Source: Algoriphagus antarcticus (lineage in GTDB: Bacteria; Bacteroidota; Bacteroidia; Cytophagales; Cyclobacteriaceae). From it: a stretch of 63,392 bases of DNA. The stretch is taken from the NCBI RefSeq assembly GCF_002150685.1, contig NZ_MSSW01000064.1, positions 1 through 63,392 on the forward strand, given 5' to 3'. This document shows positions 9,775-19,900 of this stretch, in pieces. Numbering within the stretch: the stretch's first letter is position 1; the number at the start of each line of letters is the position of its first letter. Under the pieces are notes generated by a model. That model did no database searches and had not been told where the DNA came from. It saw only the letters and a list, made by a program, of their open reading frames with translations. A program made the translations under genes and the position numbers.

Positions 9775-10265
9775 ATTTTAAATAAACCATTTGGCTCCAA
9801 CCATGAGTGTCAGAATCAATACTCCACACGTAAGGGATTATTGTCAAGATTGAATAGTGCAAATGAGTAGGTTTCCGGGCCGCATTTCCACTTGCTCACA
9901 CAGTTCCAATAATTGACTGCACATGTACAAAGTTTAAAGAAGAAGTTTTCAATTCTTCCAAATGTGTAAAGTAATGTAATCGCCATTTGGGGCCGAGGAT
10001 AAGTACCACTTTCCCCCCAATACTTATTTCTCCTTAGTACAATACAATTCCAGAGAATGAGGAATTAATTTCCGTTCCTTTTCGTGCGAAAATATCTATT
10101 CCTTTATGGATGACAGACTTCCCCAAGGGTAATACCAAAATGATAGAGGATTGTAGTCAGCTTTACTTGCATCTTTAACAGGCATTTGTAGGTTTTGAAG
10201 AATCAAGAAACCGACGCTAATAAGCAATACAAAGTTGAAAACAAGTGCTTCTATTACCTCTTACT
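9775..10265 (-). pseudogene. decayed M23-family metallopeptidase gene
   Basis: Reading the minus strand across frames gives an N-terminal membrane segment, then YYPWG, KSVIHKGIDIFARKGTEI, SGIVLY (stop) GEISIGGKVVLILGP, HYFTHLEEL, IGTV and ASGNAARKPTHLHYSI. These are the ordered landmarks of a Bacteroidota M23 (LytM-type) peptidoglycan endopeptidase, including HxxxD and HLHY metal ligands. At least one frameshift near 10110 and two in-frame stops break it, so it cannot make the enzyme. Boundaries are approximate. Confidence 0.65.
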
Positions 10266-10304
10266 AGAGGTAGTGTTTTATCAAGGAGCGATAGCTCCAT
10301 TAAA

Positions 10305-10952
10305 TTATTCCAACGTGTAATTTTCGCTTGCCCATTTCATTGAGGGTTCCATCCATACTTTTAAAGGTTTGAACAAAAATCCGTGCCCCAACCCCGTATT
10401 TAACTCGATTTCCTTAAAATTCTTTATTTCACAGGTGGACGCTACTTTTCGCTTAACCGCCGAAACGCCAAAAGAATCTGACTTTTCATAAATCGTTAGA
10501 ATATTCCCGCAAAAATTGATTTCAGGCAAATTCTCAATGTCTTCATTCCTAAAGCTTGCAATGAAGACAAAGTTTAAATCCGGATTATTAGCCAAGGTCG
10601 AAACGTATTGAGCAATATATCCACCTTTGGAAGTCCCTATTATTGTTATTTTACTAGTGTCGATTCCGTGTTTTAGTAGGCTGTCAATTTGATTTACAAT
10701 TCCGATAGCGTACTCTCTCGCATTCACATTCCCGTTTCTTTTTTCACTAAAAACTTTGAAGCCGTTTTTTTCAAATTCAGCAATAATTTCCGTGTACTCT
10801 GTTCGCCCAAATTCAGGATGCAGTTCATCAAAATCGTGCTCTTCTAGAAATCGGTTGTGAAGGAAAAAAATGTACCGGTCATTAGGCTCCTTATTGTTCG
10901 TATAAAATATCGAACAAAGAAGAAGACTAAGCAGTAGTAGACTTATTTTCAT
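10305..10952 (-). CDS. exported alpha/beta-hydrolase-like protein
   Basis: A 215-residue protein with an N-terminal hydrophobic signal (residues 3-15). A nucleophile elbow GTSKGG at about residues 106-111 and a C-terminal GLGHGFLF carrying a likely catalytic His suggest an alpha/beta hydrolase. The sheet strand before the elbow (ITIIGTS) is typical. The substrate is unknown. It begins just downstream of the small membrane-protein gene and could share its transcript. Confidence 0.6.
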   Translation of the reverse strand: MKISLLLLSLLLCSIFYTNNKEPNDRYIFFLHNRFLEEHDFDELHPEFGRTEYTEIIAEFEKNGFKVFSEKRNGNVNAREYAIGIVNQIDSLLKHGIDTSKITIIGTSKGGYIAQYVSTLANNPDLNFVFIASFRNEDIENLPEINFCGNILTIYEKSDSFGVSAVKRKVASTCEIKNFKEIELNTGLGHGFLFKPLKVWMEPSMKWASENYTLE

Positions 10953-11033
10953 TGATTTACAATTTTTCTTCTATCCAAAAATGGCGCAATTAAATCCAAA
11001 ACATAGCACCCCAAGCCTGTGTTGGAGGTGAGT

Positions 11034-11366
11034 TCAGTCAGCATCAGTATTAGAGCTTTTGGAATCCTGGCTATTATCTTTAATAATGTCCTCCAGTTCT
11101 TCTGCTCTTTTGCGATTGCCAGCCCATTTGTATAAGTCAGATGCCTTTTCACCTGCTTTTTCCACAAAGCCGGTAGTGTCTTTTCTCGCCAGCCAGCCTA
11201 TGAATTTCCGCATGAATTTGAAATACGGCGCCATAAGCAAGGAAGCAAGTGCGATCAGCAACCAACCTAATGGGATAAATGGTAGCATAAGCGAAATAAG
11301 CCCGGCTACAAAAATAAGGAATGCGATAGCTGGAATAATAAATTTTTTCACTGCATTAAGATACAA
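11034..11366 (-). CDS. small PGPGW-like membrane protein
   Basis: A 110-residue protein with two closely spaced hydrophobic helices (about residues 8-30 and 32-47) around a Pro-rich turn (LMLPFIPLGWLLI), then a basic segment and a charged Asp/Ser-rich tail. The pattern resembles the small PGPGW-type transmembrane proteins; this is a topology-level match only. It lies upstream of the hydrolase on the same strand. Confidence 0.5.
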   Translation of the reverse strand: MYLNAVKKFIIPAIAFLIFVAGLISLMLPFIPLGWLLIALASLLMAPYFKFMRKFIGWLARKDTTGFVEKAGEKASDLYKWAGNRKRAEELEDIIKDNSQDSKSSNTDAD

Positions 11367-11463
11367 AGTCCGAGTGGAAAGGATTGGAGATTGTTTTTGA
11401 AAAATAGTTTAATCTAGGGTTGAATGTAATAGGTGATTTCAGCCCAGTTGACGCAACCTAGTG

Positions 11464-11703
11464 CTAGCGGTTCGTTGTAATCTCAATTCCTTTTTCACTC
11501 TTTGTAAGAGCCGAACCTTTGTGAACTGCAATATGATCTGTTTTGCTGCTTTTGATTTCATACTGAGGTTCTTCTTCTGTAGCATGGTGAGTGTAACCTT
11601 TGTAGTCAAAATTTTTCTTATGAATCTTAATAATGGTTCCTGAAACTCTTCCTGCCTCTGAGTTCCAGCTTACCTCATCGCCTATTTTGAATTTTGTTTT
11701 CAT
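11464..11703 (-). CDS. DUF2945 / HVA1-type TUDOR-like small protein
   Basis: A 79-residue protein. KIGDEVSWNSEAGRVSGTI, then GYTHHATEEEPQYEIKSSKT and HKGSAL, is the full length of the DUF2945 (hypervirulence-associated TUDOR-like) family. Such proteins are small, cytoplasmic, common in bacteria that also carry stress genes, and functionally undefined. Confidence 0.8.
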   Translation of the reverse strand: MKTKFKIGDEVSWNSEAGRVSGTIIKIHKKNFDYKGYTHHATEEEPQYEIKSSKTDHIAVHKGSALTKSEKGIEITTNR

Positions 11704-11801
11704 GAAGGGTCGTTTAATTCTAGTTTTCGTCAGAATAAATTAGTTTTTTTTAATTAATCTTTCTGGTGAGTTCTGCCATTTTTTAGGGTTTTCTAATCTA
11801 T

Positions 11802-12998
11802 TCACTGTCGCTCGATATACATCACCGCAGAGTCCTCCACATACTTGGCAGGGTTGAAGCTGGAGTAAAATTTATTCCTCAGATTGTTCAGCGGGGTATT
11901 CATAGCGATGATTTTCGAGGTAAACTCTAATGGGAATTTCCCTGAATCAGAATAGCTTCCCAAAAGTGACTCGTATTGATCGATATTTGCCAGCATACGA
12001 GCGGTGAGCTGCCCAAATCTCAATCGCAAAGACTGCACTTTGTACATATAAGTTTCCACCTGACCCAGCCATTTGCCCTTGGTCTCCGGGGATTTGTCTA
12101 TTGTTGATATTTTATCTGAAATCGATTTTCTGCATTCATTTTTAAACTGTTCCCGCTCTGAGTCCAATGTGGCTCTTAAATACCTGCTTTCGTAGCGCTG
12201 CTTACTGATGTCAAAGTAGTTCATCTGCTCATCCAGCAAAAGCGTGTTTTCCTTCTGTAGTTGTTCCAATTCCTGATTGATCAGCTTCCATTCGTGGTCG
12301 ATGATTGACTTCTGTTGTTCAAACTGACTGGAAATAGTCAAAATTCTAAGCATTTCCGGAGTTTTGTCGTAGAGATCCTTTTCTTTTTTTCCCAGTGTTC
12401 CCATCAAGCCCGTGACCCCAGAGATGGCGGTATTTACCATAGTACCATAGAGCGGTACCACAGAAGAGGCAGTTGAAATTAAAGTTAGCGAGTTTTGAAG
12501 CAAGCCGGTCATCGCATCTGTTTTCCCGTCTTTTTCATACCATTTGTCAAATTCACTTTTCCAGCTGGTAAAGGACTTGTATTGTTGGATTTTGCCGATA
12601 CTTCCCAGCTGTTCAAAAAATGATTGAGAAGTTAGAAACAATTCAAGCGGTTGAATATCCCGCTGTATGCTGAGTAGTTCGGTAAAAGCCAGTTGCCCGT
12701 TTAGATTGATCTTAGTTTTTGGGGCTTCTTCCAATATTTTGAGTCTATTATCGAGCGCAAATTGGAGTTTTTCCAAGTCTTCGATTTTCTCTTTATCGGA
12801 TGAGGTTTTGTTGTCAGTGGCCGCGAGTTTTTCGGTGAGACGATTGACGATCTCCTCATTGTTTTTCAGCTTTTCATTCAGTTCCTTGAGCTGATTGTCT
12901 CGATCAGTTTTGATTTGCTCGGTGATTTCTGTTTGGGCTTGGCCGTAGGCCGCTGAAATCAAGAAAAAGAAGAGTAAAAGAAATGTTTTTGAGTTCAT
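11802..12998 (-). CDS. exported coiled-coil protein, unknown function
   Basis: A 398-residue protein with an N-terminal signal peptide ending near AYGQA (residues 2-21). A predicted coiled coil follows (about 25-95, repeated Lys/Glu/Leu heptads), then an alpha-helical body with a hydrophobic Gly/Thr-rich stretch (about 165-200, STASSVVPLYGTMVNTAIS) and another coiled coil (about 225-265). I do not recognise the family. The signal and coiled coils point to a periplasmic structural or scaffolding role. It is not in an obvious operon. Confidence 0.6.
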   Translation of the reverse strand: MNSKTFLLLFFFLISAAYGQAQTEITEQIKTDRDNQLKELNEKLKNNEEIVNRLTEKLAATDNKTSSDKEKIEDLEKLQFALDNRLKILEEAPKTKINLNGQLAFTELLSIQRDIQPLELFLTSQSFFEQLGSIGKIQQYKSFTSWKSEFDKWYEKDGKTDAMTGLLQNSLTLISTASSVVPLYGTMVNTAISGVTGLMGTLGKKEKDLYDKTPEMLRILTISSQFEQQKSIIDHEWKLINQELEQLQKENTLLLDEQMNYFDISKQRYESRYLRATLDSEREQFKNECRKSISDKISTIDKSPETKGKWLGQVETYMYKVQSLRLRFGQLTARMLANIDQYESLLGSYSDSGKFPLEFTSKIIAMNTPLNNLRNKFYSSFNPAKYVEDSAVMYIERQ

Positions 12999-13500
12999 TT
13001 TAGAAATTGAAGCGAGAAAGAGATCAACTATGAAGTGCCAATTCCTCTTAGCTAATTTTAAGCCAATTTTCTGGATGTTAGTTTAGGTAAGAAAGGTAAT
13101 TAGTACCAAGCTTAATAGAAGGACTTCGTGCATGACTATAATGTGTTCTACTTATGTTCTATTGGAAGACCTCTGGAGTTGAGGCTTATTTTGCAACAAA
13201 ACCGTAATATCAATACCAATTTAGTATTGATTCATAGACTCTCTGGCCAATTAAAGGCATGCGAGTTGAATTATATCTTTTCAGAAATAAAGTTTACTAG
13301 TTGAGATCGCCTCGTTTGTCAAGAGAGCCGGTTTTAGAAACATGGCTCTTTTCCCTGCTAGAAAAGAAAAGTTGTATTTGTAGATCGTGACAATTTTCAA
13401 GAAGTTGCAGCAAAAGTGCTAATCGGTTATGGGCTTGAAATGAGGGACTATGCGATATCGCCTACTTATCTATGGCGTTTTTGAATAAAAGAATAGCGAA
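12999..13500. other. long intergenic stretch with one short coding-like piece
   Basis: The stretch between the coiled-coil gene and the glucan synthase holds no intact gene. Around 13370-13485 the plus strand reads a protein-like segment (FVDRDNFQEVAAKVLIGYG...) that ends at a stop within 40 codons; I cannot name it. Confidence 0.4.
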
Positions 13501-13770
13501 ATTAAATTCTCATTTTGGCTAATCGTGTTTTCAAGCATCTCATGCATGTGCCCAATGGAGTGCAAGTTGGACTCAAGAAGCTCAAGGCTTTTAAGTTCAT
13601 CCTGAACGTAGCATTTGTCTGCTTCGAAAGAGACTTCAGAATTAACAATTTGTAGATCATCCCTCTTGAATTGTCCTTATGACCAAAGGCCTTTTTCAAG
13701 AATCATATCGCGCACTTTGAGTTTAACTATCGCCTAAGAGGAAAACTAGGAATTTGATAAAAAACAGTTG
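13500..13770 (-). pseudogene. degenerate coding remnant, related to 25560-25770
   Basis: On the minus strand one frame reads DDLQIVNSEVSFEADKC then YVQDELKSLELLE, interrupted upstream by a stop. The block 25560-25770 aligns with it on the same strand at clearly recognisable similarity (RIVNSEGSFEDEKH, stop, DEL). Both look like remnants of one gene family that I do not recognise. Confidence 0.4.
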
Positions 13771-13906
13771 AATGAGAAAATATAGGTGACATTTGGAACT
13801 AGCTGATTACACCAACACTTTCCACACCAGTATCAGTACTATTAGATAATTGAAAATATTTTGACTATCATTTGTTTTCGTTTTTGCAAATTACACCAAC
13901 TTGAAT

Positions 13907-16900
13907 ATGAAGGTTAAAAACACTACAGTTTTCGAAATGCTGTCTCGCATGCGGGAATATTTTCAAATGGATGACTCATTTTCAAACTTAACGACCGCGG
14001 ATCCTATACGATCAGAATTATACAATTTCAATCAAATGAAAGTCCATGCCGGAATAGTGGCACGGTCTCATAAGATATTAAAAGGCAAGCGGAACGATAA
14101 GCTTTTAAAAAGGTTGGATGACAATGAAAAAACCCTGGTAGAGGTACGCAATCTGCTTGTTGAAAGCATTCAATCCGGCCAGTCAATAACACCTGCAGCA
14201 GAATGGCTCCTGGATAATTTCTATTTAATCGAAGAGCAAATTGTAACTGCTAAAAAGCACCTGCCCAAAAAATATAGCGAAGGCCTGCCCTATCTGGCCA
14301 ATGGAAATTCAAGCGATATGCCCAGGGTTTACGATATCGCTCTAGAAATAATTGCTCACAGTGATGGCCACGTTGACTCGAATGGTTTGAAAAGTTTTAT
14401 CGCCGCTTATCAATCAGAAAAAATTCTGACTCTGGGAGAATTATGGGCTATCCCGATCATGATGAAACTTGCCGTTATAGAAAATCTAAGAAGGATTGCT
14501 GAAAAATCAGCTCTTGACATGATTGACAATAACCTTGCAGATTATTGGAGCGATCAAATGATCGAAACAGTTAAGAAAGATCCAGCTGACCTGGTGTTGA
14601 CGATCGCTGATTTAGCAAGATCAAAGCCGGTTTTAAATAGTCCATTTGTCGCGGGATTTACACGCAAACTACAGGGAAAGGGGCCCACCTTCGCTTTACC
14701 GCTAAGCTGGCTCGAGCAACAATTATCCAAGGAAGGAATAGCCGGTACTGACTTGGTTTGGCACGAAAATCAAAAACAGGCTGCAGATCAAGTATCCGTT
14801 AAAAATAGCATTGGCACATTGCGATTCATCGGCTCAACTGACTGGCGCAAATTTGTAGAAGGCTCCAGCATTGTAGAGCAAATATTACGGGATGAAATAA
14901 CAGGTACTTACCTTCAATTGGATTTTGCTACACGGGACAGATACAGGCATGTGATTGAAACTGTTGCACTGCACAGCCCTTTTTCTGAAACAGAAATTGC
15001 AGAAAAAACTATTGAATTAACCAAAAGACCCGATATAGAGGATGTGCAATATCCCAGAGAAAGACACGTGGGGTATTACTTGATTGGAAAAGGCTTTTAT
15101 CAATTAAAGGAAGCTGCGCAGATGCGCTTTACGATAAAACAAAGTCTGAACAGTTTCATGCGGAAAAGGCCAGTTTTCATTTACCTATCTTCCATATCAA
15201 TTTTTACATTCGCCTTCGCTGTGGGGATGCTCTCGGTAGCCTTGATCTATGGAGATTTTAGCAGGCAAGTTCTGATACTGGTGGGACTGTTAAGTATAGC
15301 TGGCTCCGCTCATTTGGCTATTACCTTTACCAACTGGCTGGCAACTATTTGGATAAAACCAAAAATTTTACCCAGACTCGATTTTTCAAAAGACATCCCT
15401 TTTGAATACCGTACCCTCGTAACCATTCCATCAATGCTTTCGGGTAAAAATGAAATTGAAGAGAACGTGGAAGCGCTCGAAATTCGTTTTTTAGCAAACC
15501 GGGGGAAAAATTTACACTTCAGTCTCCTAACCGATTTTACGGATGCAGACTCAGAGACAATGCCGGATGATCGTTCGTTGCTCAATTTGGTAAGTGAACG
15601 GATTGAACAATTGAATGAGAAATACAACCAAGCCGGGCAGCCGGATATTTTTTATCTTTTCCACCGAGCGAGAAAATGGAATCCTAAAGAAGGTAAGTGG
15701 ATGGGATATGAGCGAAAAAGGGGCAAGCTTTCTGCCCTGAATAGGCTCTTAAGAGATGGGGATAGCAATGATTTTAGCCGAATTGTTGGAGAATATGGAG
15801 TTCTCAAAAACACAAAATATGTAATCTCACTAGATTCAGACACGCAGCTTCCAAGAGATGCAGCTTGGAAATTAATAGCTACAATGGCGCATCCCTTAAA
15901 CAGCGCATTGTATGACGAAGGAAGAAAAAGAGTGGTGGAGGGCTATGGAATTCTGCAACCAAGAGTAGCCTCAGATTTTCCTAAAAGTAAAACATCTCTT
16001 TATTTGCGTCTGCAAGGGGATATGAAAGGCATAGACCCTTACACTCGCGCGTCCTCTGATGTTTATCAGGATATCTTTGAAGAAGGCTCTTTTATTGGGA
16101 AAGGCATCTATGATGTTGACATTTTTGAAAAAGTTGTAGGCGAGCGTTTTCCTGACAACCGTATCCTTAGCCATGATCTATTAGAAGGATGCTATACCCG
16201 ATCCGGACTATTAAGCGATGTAGTATTATACGAAAGCAATCCATCCAATTATGAAGCGGATATTAAGCGACATCATCGCTGGATCAGGGGCGATTGGCAA
16301 ATAGCAGCCTGGATATTGCCATTTGTGAAAAATGGCAATGGAAAGTGGGTCAAAAATAACCTTTCCATTTTGTCCCGATGGAAAATAGCAGACAATCTGC
16401 GTAGAAGTTTGTTGCCCATTTCTCTTTTATTAATCTTAGTTCTAGGCTGGTCTGTGCTACCCGAGCCCTGGTTTTGGACACTTGCCGTTACCAATATTAT
16501 CTTATTACCTGTATTGGCGGCAGCTTTCCTGCAGTTGTTTCACCGTCCTGAAGACTTAGATTTTAAAGCCCATATTTCCGAAATAGGTAGTTCTGTCAAG
16601 GAAGTATTATTGCGCTTTATGTTTGGAATAGCTGTACTGCCATACGAAGCCTACCGGTTTACAGATGCTATCCTCCGAACCAACTGGAGAATGTTCATAA
16701 GCGGTAAAAAATTGTTGGAATGGACTCCATCTGCCACTGCTTCGCGTCAATCAAAAAACAGTATCTGGTTTATTTCCCAAAAAATGTGGATAGGTCCGGT
16801 ACTTGCTTTTCTTTGTCTTATACTATTTCTGTACTCGAATTCCCCGGCCTTTTTTGTTTCCATTCCTATTTTAATTTTATGGTTTGTTTCACCTTCTATT

Positions 16901-19900
16901 GCCTGGAGATTAAGTCTGACAGAAAAAGAAGATGCGCCCGACCTTAGCCAGACCCAAAAGCTATTTCTTCATAAAACGGCTAGAAAAACATGGAGCTTTT
17001 TTGAATATTTTGTAAATGAAAGAGAAAACTGGCTGCCGCCAGACAATTTCCAGCAACATCCTGATCGGGTAATCGCACACCGTACTTCGCCCACCAATAT
17101 TGGCCTCTCTTTGCTGGCGAACCTTACAGCGTATGATTTTGGATATATTGTCATGGAGGAAATGCTTTTGAGATGCGTGAACACGCTCAAAACATTACAT
17201 AAAATGGACCGCTACAAGGGCCATTTCTACAATTGGTATGATACCCGTTCCTTATCAATTCTGAGACCGGCATATGTGTCCACGGTCGATAGTGGAAATC
17301 TGGTGGGGCATCTTCTTATTTTGCGACAAGGCATTATAGCATTTAGATCCAATCCCATTTTCAATCCTGAAAGCTATACTGGCCTTCGCTCGACAGTAGG
17401 ATTAATTCAGGATTTGCTGAAAGATGAAAGCGATGAAAATATAGAAAATATAGAAAGTTTACTGGATGATGCTATTAGTGAAAAAGATAATTCCTTGTCA
17501 GTAATAAAAAGAAATTTAGATGATCTGGCAATTCTCAGCGACCAAATTACCGGGTATGATGAAAATACGGAAACGGGTAAATGGATGCTTAAATTAAAAA
17601 CCCAAATTGAAAACATCCGAGAAGATTTGTACAGACAAATTCCCTGGCTGAATCTATTACCCATTCCCCAATCATTTACCAGTTTATCAACTTTAGATTT
17701 TAATCATTCTTTTCTGTCACTCTGGGAAATAAACGGTGAGTTGAGTCAACAGATAAATCAATACAAAAAAGAAACAAGTAATGAGTATGATGCTGAATGG
17801 CTGTTAAAAGTAGAAGCTGCTTTGAAAACCAGGATAGATGTTATACCGGAAAAACTCAGCCTTTTCGAGAAATTGGCCGAGCAACTTGAACAATTGAGCA
17901 TTGTGGAATATGATTTTTTACTGGACAAACACACCAGTCATCTTTCGATAGGCTATAATGTGGATGAGTTGAGAAGAGATGATAGCTTTTATGATATGCT
18001 TGCTTCGGAAGCTAGGATGGGCATTTTTGTAGGTATTGCACAGGGATTGTTGCCACAGGAAAGCTGGTTCTCCTTAGGTCGTTTGCTCACCGATTCGCAA
18101 GGCGGACCTGTCCTGTTGTCCTGGAGCGGATCTATGTTTGAATATTTGATGCCGCAATTGGTAATGCCAACTTATGAAAACACCTTACTGCATGCTACCA
18201 ATATTTCAATGGTAAAGCGGCAGATCGAATATGCTAAAAAGAATGATATTCCGTGGGGCATCTCAGAATCCGGCTATAACAGTGTTGATACCAGTCTGAA
18301 TTATCAATACCAGGCATTCGGGGTGCCCGGATTAGGGCTAAAACGTGGATTGGAGGATGACTTGGTCATAGCGCCATACGCCACAATGCTGGCATTAATG
18401 GTATCTCCGAAAAAAGCAGTATCTAATTTAAAACTTTTGACGGAGCAAGGTTTTGTAGGTGAATATGGTTTTTTCGAAGCGATTGATTATACCAAATCAA
18501 GGATGCCTCGTGGCGAAAACCACGTAATCATAAATTCTTATATGGCTCACCACCAAGGGATGGGATTTTTATCCTTTGCGTATGTTTTATTAAACAAACC
18601 TATGCAAAATCGATTTGCTTCGGAATTGCGCTTTAAGGCGACCATGCTTCTATTGCAGGAACGTATTCCAAAGAAATCTATCTTTTATGCGCATACAGCC
18701 AAAGGTACCGAAATACATACTGCCGTAGCAGATACGAAATTAAGAATTACAAATACCCCAAATACTCCAGTACCAGAATTGCAATTACTTAGCAATGGAA
18801 ATTACCAGGTAATGGTAACAAATTCAGGAGGAGGATACAGCCGTTGGAAAACATTAGCTGTAACCAGGTGGCGGGAAGATGCCATTAAGGATAATTATGG
18901 AATATTTTGCTATATAAAAGACGTCGACAGTGGAAATTTCTGGTCTAATACCTACCATCCCACCCTTAAGCCTTCCAAAAATTATGAGACTATATTTTCC
19001 CCGGGGACAATCGAGTTCCACAGGCAGGATTTCGGTTTTGAAACCAAAACCCAGATTGTGGTATCTCCTGAAGATAATGTAGAAATAAGAAAAATTAAAA
19101 TTACCAATCGGTCACAGGTTGCCAAAGTTCTGGAGATCACCAGTTACACCGAGATTGTTTTGGCCTCCCAAGCTTCAGACGAGGCACATCCTGCATTTAG
19201 TAACCTGTTCGTTCAAACAGAGATACAGCCAGAATGCAACGCCATATTTGGCACAAGGAGACCCCGATCCAAAGATGAATTTCCACCTCATTTTTTCCAT
19301 TTAACGGATGCATATGGAGCAGAAGTGGAAGAAGTTTCCTTCGAAACAGACCGGATGAAGTTTATTGGTAGAGGGAGAACATTAGCCAATCCACAGGCAC
19401 TGGATGCAGGAAAATTAGCTGGTAATCAGGGAGCTGTTTTGGATCCAGTAATGGCTACCAAATACCGTATAACCATAAAGCCATATAAGACTGCTACCAT
19501 CGACCTTATATATGGAATAAGTGATAGTCGCGAAGAGAGCGAAGCACTCATGCATAAATACAGGGATAAGAATCTTAAAAAACGCGCCTTGGATCTATCC
19601 TGGACTCATAGTCAGGTATTATTACGACAGATTAACGCAACAGAAGCAGATGCACAATTATTTGGAAAATTAGCGGCGTCGGTTATTTATTCTAATCCAG
19701 CTTTGCGCGCCAATGAGGCAGTGATCAAAAGCAATTTCAGAGGACAATCCGGACTCTGGAGTCATTCAGTTTCAGGCGACCTGCCTATTGTGCTTGTACA
19801 AATATTTAACCTGGAAAGCCTTGATTTGGTAACGCAAATGATCAAGGCTCACAGTTATTGGCAATTAAAGGGATTGACCGTAGATCTTGTGATCTGGAAC

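Noticed and set aside
10949..11167. 72-codon frame overlapping the small membrane-protein gene
   Set aside because: It overlaps most of the better-supported gene in another frame and has no recognisable features.
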